The position numbers were made by a program, and so were the translations under genes. Shown here piece after piece: positions 34,595 to 42,778 of a stretch of DNA of 64,000 bases (positions within the stretch are counted from its first letter, which is position 1; each line of letters begins with the position of its first letter). The notes beneath the pieces are model-generated. The model saw nothing but the letters and a program-made list of their open reading frames with translations, ran no database searches and was not told the DNA's origin. Source of the DNA: Azotimanducus chitobiosivorans (GTDB lineage: Bacteria > Pseudomonadota > Gammaproteobacteria > Pseudomonadales > Azotimanducaceae); the NCBI GenBank assembly GCA_965200235.1, contig OZ241339.1:62001-126000 (forward strand), written 5' to 3'.

Positions 34595-35824
34595 ATGACC
34601 GCAATAGGCACGGCAGCCAAGCGGGTTGTGCTCGCCTATTCGGGCGGGCTTGATACCAGTGTGATCTTGAAATGGCTGCAAGTCACCTATGGCGCCGAGG
34701 TCATCACCTTCACGGCTGACATTGGCCAGGGCGAGGAAGTCGAGCCTGCGCGAGCCAAGGCCGAGGGCATGGGCGCGAAGGCCATCTACATTGAAGATTT
34801 GCGCGAAGAATTTGTGCGCGACTACGTCTTCCCGATGTTCCGTGCGAACGCACTGTACGAAGGCGAATATCTGCTTGGCACGAGCATCGCACGGCCATTG
34901 ATCGCCAAGCGCCTCGTTGAAATCGCCAAGGAAGCTGGTGCCGACGCCATTTCACACGGCGCGACCGGCAAGGGCAACGACCAAGTGCGTTTTGAGCTCG
35001 GTGCCTACGCGCTGAATCCTAGCATTCAAGTCATCGCGCCATGGCGGGAGTGGGATCTTCATTCGCGTTCGGCGCTGATGACCTTCTGCGAAGCGCACCA
35101 AATTCCTGTCGAAGGCGCTCGCCGCGACGGCACTGAAGCACCTTACTCAATGGATGCCAATCTACTGCATATTTCCTATGAAGGCGGCGAGCTCGAAGAT
35201 CCGGATTTCTCGCCGAGAGAAGCCATGTGGCTGCGCACTGCATCGATTGAAGCGGCGCCGGACAGGGCCGATGAAATCACGCTTCTCTTTGAGCGTGGAG
35301 ACCCTGTCGCTATTGATGGCGAGCCGCTGTCGCCGGCAGCACTCTTGACGCAGCTCAATGCGCTCGCCGGGCGCCATGGTATCGGCAGGCAGGACCTCGT
35401 TGAAAACCGCTACGTCGGCATGAAATCCCGCGGCTGCTACGAAACGCCCGGCGGCACGATCTTGCTGAAAGCCCATCGCGCGATTGAATCCCTGACCCTC
35501 GACCGCGAGGTCGCGCACCTCAAGGACGAACTCATGCCACGCTATGCGTCGCTCATCTACAACGGCTACTGGTGGTCGCCGGAGCGCGAAGCGCTGCAGG
35601 CACTCATTGATCATTCGCAAGTTCCCGTCTCCGGCGAAGTGCGCCTGAAGCTGTTCAAGGGCAACGTGACGGTGCTCGGTCGACGCGCTTCGAACAGCCT
35701 CTATCAGTCCACCTTGGCGAGCTTTGAGGACGACCTAGGTGCCTATGACCAAAAGGATGCCGAGGGCTTCATACGCCTCAATGCGCTTCGCTTGAAGCTT
35801 GGCGGCAAAGGGAGGTACGACTGA
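34595..35824 (+). CDS. argG: Argininosuccinate synthase
   Basis: ArgG condenses citrulline and aspartate with ATP to argininosuccinate in arginine synthesis. The PP-loop motif VVLAYSGGLDTS at the N-terminus and the segments GATGKGNDQVRFE and NRYVGMKSRGCYETPGG are diagnostic. The 409 residues match the short bacterial type. No other arg genes are adjacent; it seems to be co-transcribed with grxD. Confidence 0.97.
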   Translation: MTAIGTAAKRVVLAYSGGLDTSVILKWLQVTYGAEVITFTADIGQGEEVEPARAKAEGMGAKAIYIEDLREEFVRDYVFPMFRANALYEGEYLLGTSIARPLIAKRLVEIAKEAGADAISHGATGKGNDQVRFELGAYALNPSIQVIAPWREWDLHSRSALMTFCEAHQIPVEGARRDGTEAPYSMDANLLHISYEGGELEDPDFSPREAMWLRTASIEAAPDRADEITLLFERGDPVAIDGEPLSPAALLTQLNALAGRHGIGRQDLVENRYVGMKSRGCYETPGGTILLKAHRAIESLTLDREVAHLKDELMPRYASLIYNGYWWSPEREALQALIDHSQVPVSGEVRLKLFKGNVTVLGRRASNSLYQSTLASFEDDLGAYDQKDAEGFIRLNALRLKLGGKGRYD

Positions 35825-35859
35825 GCGCTTCCACGAGCTTTCCCGAATAATGCCTAAAT

Positions 35860-36597
35860 ATGGCTAGGTTCATAAGAAATCTCGCCAAGGGCATTCTCGG
35901 TGCAATCCGCGACCTCGCGCCGATCATTCTGGTGATCGCCTTTTTCCAGATTGTCGTCCTGCAACAGCCTTTTCCCAATCTCGGCAGCGTCCTCGTCGGC
36001 CTCGCCTGCGTCATCGCCGGATTGACGCTGTTTATTCAGGGGCTCGAAAGCGGACTATTTCCGCTTGGCGAAGAAATCGCCCAGGAATTCGCCGCGAAGG
36101 GCAGTTTGCCAGCGCTTGTCGCGTTCGCTTTCTGTCTTGGCTTCGGCACCACTGTGGCCGAGCCCGCACTCATTGCAGTAGCAGCGGAAGCCGCCGATGT
36201 GGCTTCAGAAGCTGGCGCGATTCTTGGCACCGAATCGGCGCGCGCCGAATACGCCTTCAATCTGCGCATGGTGGTTGCGGTTTCCGTCGGTGCGGCGATT
36301 GTCATCGGGGTGGTGCGTATCATCAAGGGTTGGCCGATTCACTGGCTCATCATCGGCGGTTATGTCACTGTCACCCTGATGACGCCCTTCGCGCCCGAAG
36401 AGATCGTCGGTGTCGCCTACGATTCGGGTGGCGTCACGACGAGCACTATTACTGTCCCCTTGGTCGCCGCGCTCGGCATCGGTTTATCCATGGCCATCAA
36501 GGGTCGTAATCCGATGATCGATGGCTTCGGGTTGATCGCCTTCGCGAGCTTGACGCCGCTGGTCTTTGTGCTCGCCTACGGCATGGTGATGTCCTGA
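35860..36597 (+). CDS. DUF1538 membrane protein, first half-like subunit
   Basis: This 245-residue protein has about seven hydrophobic segments and the DUF1538 landmarks LFIQGLESGLFPLGE, GFGTTVAEPAL and VAYDSGGVTTSTITVPLV. The family is thought to be transporter-like. In many bacteria one about 500-residue protein contains two copies of the module; here the copies are separate genes, with the ATG of the second overlapping this stop (TGATG). Substrate unknown. Confidence 0.85.
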   Translation: MARFIRNLAKGILGAIRDLAPIILVIAFFQIVVLQQPFPNLGSVLVGLACVIAGLTLFIQGLESGLFPLGEEIAQEFAAKGSLPALVAFAFCLGFGTTVAEPALIAVAAEAADVASEAGAILGTESARAEYAFNLRMVVAVSVGAAIVIGVVRIIKGWPIHWLIIGGYVTVTLMTPFAPEEIVGVAYDSGGVTTSTITVPLVAALGIGLSMAIKGRNPMIDGFGLIAFASLTPLVFVLAYGMVMS

Positions 36598-37382
36598 TGG
36601 AGATTCTCTCTACACTTGGCGAAACCGGCATTTCGACCTTGCGCGATGTTGCGCCGATCATCGCAGTTCTCGTGTTTTTTCAAGTCGTTGTGTTGCGCCG
36701 AAGATTGCCCCATCTCGGACGCATCGTGCGCGGCTTCGTGTATGTGCTGATCGGGCTGACGCTGTTCTTGATTGGTCTTGAGCAGGCGCTCTTTCCGATT
36801 GGTGAGACGATGGCCAAGCAGCTCACCGCCGCAAGCGCAGGCACATCGACAGAAGTCAGATGGGACGACTATCTGCTCGTGTACGCTTTCGCAGCGGCGA
36901 TTGGATTTGCAACGACGGTTGCCGAACCAGCCCTCATCTCGGTATCGATGAAAGCCGAAGAAGTTTCGGGTGGCGCGCTCAAGGCGCGCGGCCTGCGCAT
37001 TGCGGTCGCGGTCGGTGTCGCCGTTGGTGTGTCGCTCGGCTGCTTTCGCATCGTGACCGGCACGCCGCTGCCTTGGTATATCGTTGTGGCCTACCTGATC
37101 GTCATCCTGCAGACCTTTCGCTCGGCGCGAAGTATCGTGCCGCTTGCCTACGACAGCGGCGGTGTCACCACCTCTACCGTGACCGTGCCTGTGGTCGCGG
37201 CGCTCGGCCTTGGCCTTGCGTCAAGCGTGCCGGGCCGCAGCCCGCTCATTGATGGCTTTGGCCTCATTGCCTTCGCCAGTGTCTTTCCAATTATGTCGGT
37301 GCTCGGCTATGCCATGATTGCGTCCTGGTGGACGCGGCGCCGCGATGCCGGCAACGACACCACAGATTCTTCGAGGAACTGA
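36597..37382 (+). CDS. DUF1538 membrane protein, second half-like subunit
   Basis: The 261-residue product repeats the plan of its neighbour: FLIGLEQALFPIGE, GFATTVAEPALISV and LAYDSGGVTTSTVTVPVVAAL, with about seven membrane segments. It overlaps the previous gene by 1-2 bases, so the two are translationally coupled and probably form a heterodimer equal to one long DUF1538 protein. A PII-like gene follows after 3 bases. Confidence 0.85.
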   Translation: MEILSTLGETGISTLRDVAPIIAVLVFFQVVVLRRRLPHLGRIVRGFVYVLIGLTLFLIGLEQALFPIGETMAKQLTAASAGTSTEVRWDDYLLVYAFAAAIGFATTVAEPALISVSMKAEEVSGGALKARGLRIAVAVGVAVGVSLGCFRIVTGTPLPWYIVVAYLIVILQTFRSARSIVPLAYDSGGVTTSTVTVPVVAALGLGLASSVPGRSPLIDGFGLIAFASVFPIMSVLGYAMIASWWTRRRDAGNDTTDSSRN

Positions 37383-37385
37383 TTG

Positions 37386-37724
37386 ATGAAAACCAAACTG
37401 ATCGTAGCGCTCGTGGACGATGCCAAGACCGATACCGTCGTGGACGCGGCGCGCGCCGCAGGCGCAACCGGCGCAACCGTCATCACCAGCGCGCGCGGTG
37501 AAGGACGTTCGGTCAAGAAGACCTTTCTCGGCCTCGAGCTTGCGTCCAAATGCGATGTCCTGCTGTTTCTGGTGTCTGAGGCGCACGCGCCTGCCGTCTT
37601 GAAAGGGATTCACGACGCCGGTCAATTCGACGGCGAGCCGGGTGCCGGCATCGCGTTTCAGATTGATGTGGAAGAGGCGGTTGGGCTGGCGTCTCAGATG
37701 GCTGGAGGTGAGTCCGCCGAGTGA
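37386..37724 (+). CDS. PII-family regulator-like protein linked to DUF1538
   Basis: The 112-residue protein resembles the PII/GlnB fold: a beta-alpha-beta start (KLIVALVDDAKTDTVVDAARAAGATGATVI) with a glycine/arginine-containing T-loop position (SARGEGRSVKK) and GIAFQIDVEEAVGLASQ near the end. The uridylylation Tyr of classical GlnB is not visible. Tight linkage to the two DUF1538 genes suggests it gates or senses for that transporter, as PII proteins do for AmtB; this is inference. The upstream TTG was rejected in favour of the ATG. Confidence 0.8.
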   Translation: MKTKLIVALVDDAKTDTVVDAARAAGATGATVITSARGEGRSVKKTFLGLELASKCDVLLFLVSEAHAPAVLKGIHDAGQFDGEPGAGIAFQIDVEEAVGLASQMAGGESAE

Positions 37725-37740
37725 GTGGTGATGTGGTGAC

Positions 37741-38427
37741 TTACCAGCGATCAACCGTGAGTGATTCCAGGCGCAGCAGCCAGCTATCGAATACCGGGCA
37801 CCGTGAGCGCATCCGATCTATTCCGATCTTCCTAGCAACCTCAATACCGTTAGTCGTTTTCTTGAATCGGGCGTACAACTGCTCGATCCGTTTGGATGGC
37901 GCAGTTTCTCGCGAGTTGTCAATTGCTTCTGGCTCTCCGCATGCTTGAACGATTGCTTCTACGGCATGCGGCTTTACTTCGATCTCACTCGCCAACGCCA
38001 CAGGATCGCTGAAGAGCAGCGCTTCGAATTCATGGACAGCGATATTTGGCACGAACCGCACGTCTGACCGATATTGTTCGGCGAATTCTGTGTCTATTGC
38101 CGACTGAGTGGCGGAGCACACTGTCGCTGCGACCTCAGTGGGAGACGCGCCAGACCGAACATCTTTGAGTCCGGGCCAATCTTTGCCAATTCCATAGTAA
38201 TCGACCAACAGCGACACGCACACATCTTTGTCTTGCTTGAGGTGCTCGGCAATATCTTTTCGAGCACGAACGAAGCGCACGTCACCACCCTTTTGCCCAG
38301 ACTTCGACAATACGGTAGCACGCAGAAAAACGCCTTTTGCACCAAGGTATGGAGCCAGAATCTCCCTTATGAAGATTTGTTCTGTCCGACCTTCAACAAT
38401 GACCATCACCCGGCCAGAGCTACTCAT
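37741..38427 (-). CDS. DUF4276 TOPRIM-like protein, partner of the adjacent ATPase
   Basis: The start MSSSGRVMVIVEGRTE was chosen because it overlaps the stop of the upstream ATPase by 8 bases; the frame is open further upstream inside the ATPase gene. VIVEGRTEQIF (E12) and LLVDYYGIGKDWPG (D76) are the hallmarks of DUF4276 and resemble the Glu and Asp motifs of TOPRIM/OLD nuclease domains. 228 residues. Such ATPase plus TOPRIM-like pairs include phage defence systems such as PARIS; I infer a related role but cannot assign a known system. It is convergent with the PII-like gene. Confidence 0.83.
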   Translation of the reverse strand: MSSSGRVMVIVEGRTEQIFIREILAPYLGAKGVFLRATVLSKSGQKGGDVRFVRARKDIAEHLKQDKDVCVSLLVDYYGIGKDWPGLKDVRSGASPTEVAATVCSATQSAIDTEFAEQYRSDVRFVPNIAVHEFEALLFSDPVALASEIEVKPHAVEAIVQACGEPEAIDNSRETAPSKRIEQLYARFKKTTNGIEVARKIGIDRMRSRCPVFDSWLLRLESLTVDRW

Positions 38428-39520
38428 AGGTGGCGCCGCCGGCAATGACGTTTTTCGTCCACAGATCTCCCACTGAGTAATCCTCAAGCCAGTCTGAAAA
38501 CTCTGTCTTATTAAGCCTCTCAAAGGTCGACTGGCCATCTTTTCGACTCACGGCGACGATGTCCTCAATGGAAAATTCATTGATCAGCGTGGCAGATTGC
38601 GTAGCCAAGATAACCTGCGTCCGCTTTGCCGCATCGTGAACGAGCTCGCCAAGAATCCCGAGTGCTTCAGGATGGAGGCCGATCTCTGGCTCGTCGATGA
38701 TAATGGTTGATGGAGGTTTCGGCTGTAGCAGCGCGGCTGCAAGGCAAATGAATCGAATGGAGCCATCCGAGAGGTGGCTTGGTCGCATGAGGTAGTCGTG
38801 AATGCCCTTTTGTCGCCAATTGAGTCTTAACTTCTCTTGGGCGTTCGGTTCGAGTATGAAATCGTCGAAAAAAGGAATGACGAGACGTATTGCTCCGAGT
38901 ATTTCCGAATAGCACCGCGAATCAGCAGTTTTGAGTTTCAGAAGAAATGGGGCAATGTTTGCGCCATCCATGAAGAGTGCTTCATTGTGGCCTTGGTCAT
39001 GATAGCGGCGCATCCCGGCTAGCGTGCTTGTGTCGTGAAAGTGGTAAATCATCCAAGAGCGAATCGCTTGATAGGTGTGCCACGATGCGCCGCGCTCAGC
39101 TTCCCGACCGGGACGCTTCTGATCGTCTATGAGTTTCGAATCGAAGTGACCACTCCCCAGTTTGCGCGTGCGCTGTGAACTCCCGAAAAAATGTCGATGT
39201 TCATTGTGTATGAGAAAAAACCCGTCCTCAGTCGGGGAGAGGTCGAAGTCGAATCCATTGACTCCAAATCTCATCTGGATGTTGATCGTGCCGGTTGTCT
39301 TTGGGCCGCCGAAGAAATACGCATCGGCATTCCCCGCGGCGAACTGCTTCAGTCCGTCTGTTTTCATCATCGCGAGCACCATGTGGAAGAACTCGATGAA
39401 GTTGCTTTTCCCAGCTCCGTTCGCGCCGATGAGCACGTTGAGGTTTCGAAGCTCGAAATCCTCAAGCGAACGAATTGACTTGAACCCACGTATTGTTATT
39501 TTGTCGAGTGGACGATTCAT
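38420..39520 (-). CDS. ABC/OLD-type AAA ATPase, partner of DUF4276 protein
   Basis: The chosen start gives MNRPLDKITIRGFKSIRSLEDFEL, the typical beginning of SMC/RecF/OLD-like ATPases; the open frame runs 38 codons further but without similarity. Walker A is GANGAGKS (32-39), the signature-like LSDGSIRF is at 250-257, Walker B IIIDEPEIGLHPE is at 273-285 and the switch His-like region QVILATQSATLIN follows. 366 residues. It is translationally coupled to the DUF4276 gene. Role probably defence or DNA surveillance, by analogy only. Confidence 0.86.
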   Translation of the reverse strand: MNRPLDKITIRGFKSIRSLEDFELRNLNVLIGANGAGKSNFIEFFHMVLAMMKTDGLKQFAAGNADAYFFGGPKTTGTINIQMRFGVNGFDFDLSPTEDGFFLIHNEHRHFFGSSQRTRKLGSGHFDSKLIDDQKRPGREAERGASWHTYQAIRSWMIYHFHDTSTLAGMRRYHDQGHNEALFMDGANIAPFLLKLKTADSRCYSEILGAIRLVIPFFDDFILEPNAQEKLRLNWRQKGIHDYLMRPSHLSDGSIRFICLAAALLQPKPPSTIIIDEPEIGLHPEALGILGELVHDAAKRTQVILATQSATLINEFSIEDIVAVSRKDGQSTFERLNKTEFSDWLEDYSVGDLWTKNVIAGGATYE

Positions 39521-40026
39521 GTTCGAGTTGCGCCACCGCCATTCAGCCAAGCACAAACTGTGGCGCTTGATGTGGCGCAGAAATCCCTTTGCAGTTGATG
39601 ATGCTACCAGAACGAAGAGTGGCGTATTGGTCACGCCTAGGGAAGGACTGATTAAGTCTGCAAAGCTCAGAGGTCATGTCAGTGGGCACCTCCGTGTGCC
39701 CACCCCTACGGGCGGCTGCGCAGTGCATTCTTGCTCCTGCAAGAATGTGGGGTGCGCTGGCAAGGAGTGACGAAGCAGCGTGGCAGGCTCCACGTAATGA
39801 GGAATGACGCAGCCAGCGTACCCCACATGACTTCCCGAAGGGCGCTTCGCGTGGTTGTGGAGGGGATTTCGTTTGTTTTTCGGTCACGATAGTGTAGGCG
39901 AGTCGATTTCGATGTGCCAATAAGTGAAGCGCTGAGCGAAGTAGACTTGATCAGACCTTCCTATAGTGCATTGTACTTGTGAACTAAGCCCTCAGGCAGA
40001 GGATCTGTCGACTTGAAGCCCGGTGC
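39521..40026. other. 506-base intergenic region with a cluster of hairpins
   Basis: No gene of known type lies between the ATPase start and the nth end. The middle part holds three consecutive inverted repeats, listed separately. The outer parts show nothing I can name. Short antisense frames here have no family similarity and appear to be chance. Confidence 0.5.
39682..39826. repeat. Cluster of three inverted repeats, possible relative of the hicA element
   Basis: Three stems follow each other. GTGGGCAC pairs with GTGCCCAC (39682-39703). CATTCTTGC pairs with GCAAGAATG across a 4-base loop (39726-39747). GTGGGGTGCGCTGG (39747-39760) pairs with CCAGCGTACCCCAC (39813-39826) with one G-T wobble, enclosing about 52 bases that contain a small inner stem (GTGG...CCAC). 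The third stem, with GGCAAGG just inside its left arm and GACGCAGCC at its right arm, has the plan of the two hairpins inside the mobile element at 41206-41466. Relationship inferred. Confidence 0.55.
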
Positions 40027-40701
40027 CTATTTGACTGCGTCATCAACGCGAACGACTGTAGCGTCTTCGCCAAGTTTCCGTTCGGAATACTCGCACAAAT
40101 CGAAAATCGGACACTCGCCGCATTTTGGATTGCGCGCGGTGCAGGTGTAGCGACCGTGCAGAATCAGGTGATGATGCGCATCTTTCAGGAACTCCTTTGG
40201 GATGACGCGCATGAGTCGATCTTCGACGGCGCGCACGGTCTTGCCGGGCGCGATGCCAATGCGGTTCGAGATGCGGAAAATGTGTGTGTCCACCGCAATC
40301 ACAGGCTCGCCGAAGAGCGTGTTCAGAATGACGTTGGCCGTCTTGCGGCCTACGCCGGGCAGGGCTTCTAAAGCGGATCGATCACGCGGCACTTCGCTGC
40401 CGTGTTCTTGGATCAATATCTCGCAGGTCTTGAGAACATTCTTGGCTTTGCTGTGATAGAGGCCGATTGACGATATATGCGCTTTAAGCCCGCCTAGGCC
40501 AAGGGCGAGCACGGCCTCGGGCGTGGGCGCTTCGCGGAACAGTCCTTTGGTGGCCTTGTTGACACTGACATCAGTCGCTTGCGCGGAGAGAATGACTGCA
40601 ATGAGCAGTTGAAAGCCGGTGTCGTATTCGAGTTCGGTCGTGGGGGTGGGGTTGATCGCTTGCAGGCAGGAAAAGATCAACTCGCGCTTTTTTGAGTTCA
40701 T
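40027..40701 (-). CDS. nth: Endonuclease III (DNA glycosylase/AP lyase)
   Basis: Nth removes oxidised pyrimidines and cleaves AP sites. The helix-hairpin-helix LPGVGRKTANVIL contains catalytic K120, and D138 (VDTHIFR) is also in place, at the same positions as in E. coli. The [4Fe-4S] cysteines have the C-x6-C-x2-C-x5-C spacing (CTARNPKCGECPIFDLC). 224 residues, with a C-terminal addition of about 13. Its ATG overlaps the hicB stop, so it lies at the end of the metG-rsx-hic run; rsxE-nth adjacency is normal in gammaproteobacteria. Confidence 0.97.
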   Translation of the reverse strand: MNSKKRELIFSCLQAINPTPTTELEYDTGFQLLIAVILSAQATDVSVNKATKGLFREAPTPEAVLALGLGGLKAHISSIGLYHSKAKNVLKTCEILIQEHGSEVPRDRSALEALPGVGRKTANVILNTLFGEPVIAVDTHIFRISNRIGIAPGKTVRAVEDRLMRVIPKEFLKDAHHHLILHGRYTCTARNPKCGECPIFDLCEYSERKLGEDATVVRVDDAVK

Positions 40702-41132
40702 GCTGTGCGTGCGGCAGGTGGCGATTCAAGCTCCCCTTGGCTGTTCACATAGCTAAGAGCCGCTCGCGCGATGAGTCCTGAACGGGTCTCGCCTTCTCGC
40801 GATGCCGCCTCGTCAATGATGGCTAGCACTCGCGAAGGCACTGTGATGTTGATTCGCTTCGCCTTGCTTGTCAGCTTTGACAAATCGACGGTGACAAGGG
40901 CGAATAAGCCATCCGCATGGTTTGCGTTGCCAAGGTGGCTTTCAATCGATTGCTGCGCTGGTACTTTCAGACCATCCATCAAAAGCCCCTCAACGTGCAA
41001 GAGAATCGCTTCACGAGCGGATTCCATCGCCTCTTCAAATGTCTCTCCGGCGGAAAAACAACCGGGCAGGTCGGGAACTGTCACGCCGTAGCAGCTACCC
41101 TCGTCCTTATGTATCACGATTGGAAATTTCAA
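40698..41132 (-). CDS. hicB: HicB-family antitoxin, orphaned by disruption of hicA
   Basis: The N-terminal HicB fold is clear: MKFPIVIHKDEGSCYGVTVP, then DLPGCFSAGETFEEAM. A ribbon-helix-helix DNA-binding part follows (RINITVPSRVLAIIDEAASREG with TRSGLIARAAL). The TTG start is proposed because GGAGG lies 8 bases upstream, it gives the family start, and it overlaps the hicA stop (TTGA); ATG codons at 41147 and 41153 would add 5 or 7 residues but have no good site. It ends with a 4-base overlap into nth. With its toxin gene broken, it may survive as a repressor or by coupling to nth. Confidence 0.88.
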   Translation of the reverse strand: MKFPIVIHKDEGSCYGVTVPDLPGCFSAGETFEEAMESAREAILLHVEGLLMDGLKVPAQQSIESHLGNANHADGLFALVTVDLSKLTSKAKRINITVPSRVLAIIDEAASREGETRSGLIARAALSYVNSQGELESPPAARTA

Positions 41133-41591
41133 CGTTCCTTCCTCCATGTCCATCCGGCTTGTCGGTATATGTTGCGTACCGTTCCAATTGGCAGCGACTT
41201 CCTAGTGTCCTGTCCCATAAATAAGTGTGATTCAGAGTGGGCACAATCGCCGAGGGCAAGGCGCAGTCCGCAGGGAATATCGGGCATATTGCCAAGGGCT
41301 GCAACGCAGCCGTCGGCGATTGTGCCCACGCCCGAAGGGCGCGCAGGAGAAGGGCTGTGGCCACGTTGCGTCCCTTGGCAATACGGCAAAGTATTGCCTG
41401 CGGAACGCGCCTTGCCACAGCCCTTCTCCTGCGCGCTGAACCCACACTTATTTATGGGACAGGACACTAGGGTGCGGAACGGTGACAATTTGCTCGCGCT
41501 GTGGATGTTTGAATTGGTGGTGGCTTCCACGAATCCGTGCCACGACCCATCCTTCATTCCTGAGCCTCCTGACAATCTCAGCGCTGTGCAT
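41129..41591 (-). pseudogene. hicA: HicA mRNA-interferase toxin gene split by a 261-bp insertion
   Basis: The 5' part (41591 to 41467) reads MHSAEIVRRLRNEGWVVARI, then RGSHHQFKHP and TVPHP, the HicA double-stranded-RNA-binding-like toxin with its catalytic His in GSHHQF. The 3' part (41205 to 41129) reads KSLPIGTVRNIYRQAG and ends at a TGA. Removing the element and one CTAG copy restores one frame of 66 codons encoding 65 residues, the normal HicA size, with PHPRKSLPIG across the junction. The gene is therefore inactive but otherwise intact, which indicates a recent insertion. Confidence 0.93.
41206..41466. mobile_element. 261-bp MITE-like element with 24-bp perfect terminal inverted repeats
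   Basis: The ends are perfect 24-bp inverted repeats starting TGTCCTGTCCCATAAATA and are flanked by CTAG on both sides, a 4-bp target duplication of the kind made by IS5-group elements. No transposase is encoded, so it would need a helper in trans. The inside consists of two hairpins. Stem one is a perfect 17-bp pair (41237-41253 with 41313-41329); stem two is a perfect 22-bp pair (41339-41360 with 41415-41436). The stem sequences are unrelated, but the two enclosed loops carry a similar core in opposite orientation. Confidence 0.9.
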
Positions 41592-41612
41592 TGGTATGTA
41601 TGATACACACTC

Positions 41613-42236
41613 CTAAACTCTTTTGATGGGTGTTAGAGCCGCAACTGCCAGGCCCGCGATCAGAAACGCACCGGGCGGAAGCAAAGCGAGGGGAAAGCGA
41701 GCACCCTCCGGCAGTACCCGCACTTCCCAATCCTGCGCCATTTCTCCGAAGAGATGTTCCATGCCCGCAAAGAGTGTGCCAGAGCCGAGCACTTCGCGCA
41801 GCGCGCTCAACGCGAGCAGCGCGATGGCGAATCCGAGGCCAACGCCGAGCGCATCAAGCAAGGCACGGTGCGGCGGGCTGTGCCTAGCGTAGCCATCGGC
41901 GCGGGCGAGGATGACGCAATTGGTGACAATAATCTGCACATAGAGGGCGATGCGTTCATACAAAGTAAAGGCAAAGGCTTCGAGAATCAGCATGATCGTC
42001 GTGGTGAAGCTTGCGATGATGAAGACAAGCGCTGGCAGTCGTGCGCGTTCTGGAATTGGAATAGCACTTGCAACGACATTGCTGCCGACCAGCACGAACA
42101 GCGTTGCGATTGCCAATCCGAACCCGTTGGCGACAGACGTGGTGACAGCCATGGCAGGACACAGGCCGAGCATCTGCACCCAGACCGGGTTTTCTCGCAC
42201 GACACCTCGCGTCAGGGTTGTCAGTGCCTCCGTCAT
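41613..42236 (-). CDS. rsxE: Rnf/Rsx electron transport complex subunit E
   Basis: RsxE is a six-helix inner-membrane subunit. RENPVWVQMLGLCPAMAVT and YVQIIVTNCVILARADGYA, each with its conserved Cys near the membrane [2Fe-2S] site, identify it. The ATG overlaps the rsxG stop (ATGA); a GTG three codons upstream was not used. 207 residues. hicA begins 22 bases downstream, so the toxin-antitoxin pair was inserted between rsxE and nth. Confidence 0.94.
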   Translation of the reverse strand: MTEALTTLTRGVVRENPVWVQMLGLCPAMAVTTSVANGFGLAIATLFVLVGSNVVASAIPIPERARLPALVFIIASFTTTIMLILEAFAFTLYERIALYVQIIVTNCVILARADGYARHSPPHRALLDALGVGLGFAIALLALSALREVLGSGTLFAGMEHLFGEMAQDWEVRVLPEGARFPLALLPPGAFLIAGLAVAALTPIKRV

Positions 42237-42778
42237 TGCGGACACGTCGGTGAGTCTTGCGATAGCGCTTCGTCGAGGCCTCGAAGCAATCCACGAAGCG
42301 TGATGGTGGCGCCACTGATGCCATCGATATCACCGCCGTCGCGCGCCAGCTTCCAGGCAGTTGCGTCTCTCGGCCGGCTGGCAAGCGAGTGGACCCAAGG
42401 TGATTTGGCCGTTTCGATGACATCTCCGATGCCTGGTGTCTCGGCGTGCGACGTGACGCGCACACCTGTGACCTCGCCTTCCATACTGAGCGCGGCGATG
42501 AAGTCGATTTCACCGGCGTAGCCTGTGCCGGTGCCGGGATAGATGATTGCCTGCAGCGTGCCTTGCCCATCACACAGCGCGGTCTGCTGTTCGAGGCTGT
42601 GCGCATCAATGTCCATGTGGAAATGCTCGCCGCGTTGCAGGAGTTCCATCAAGCTCGATTGCGCGGCCTCCCGCCGATTGTTCAACCTGACATCTTCGGT
42701 GCAATCTGACACGAGGAGCACGCCTAAGCTCCCAAGGCTGGTGATGAGCCCAAGATGCAAGGCGGTGCGCAGATTCAT
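42233..42778 (-). CDS. rsxG: Rnf/Rsx electron transport complex subunit G (covalent FMN protein)
   Basis: RsxG is anchored by one N-terminal helix and exposes its FMN-binding domain to the periplasm. The FMN is attached through phosphoester to the Thr of the SGAT motif, present in DGISGATIT (Thr 158). ETPGIGDVIETAKSPWV is also a family motif. The ATG overlaps the rsxD stop by four bases; a GTG two codons earlier is the alternative. 181 residues. Confidence 0.92.
   Translation of the reverse strand: MNLRTALHLGLITSLGSLGVLLVSDCTEDVRLNNRREAAQSSLMELLQRGEHFHMDIDAHSLEQQTALCDGQGTLQAIIYPGTGTGYAGEIDFIAALSMEGEVTGVRVTSHAETPGIGDVIETAKSPWVHSLASRPRDATAWKLARDGGDIDGISGATITLRGLLRGLDEALSQDSPTCPQ

Noticed and set aside
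41129..41608. 159-codon minus-strand frame running through the MITE
   Set aside because: It joins out-of-frame hicA sequence, the element and the hicA 3' end; the two hicA parts and the terminal repeats explain it completely.
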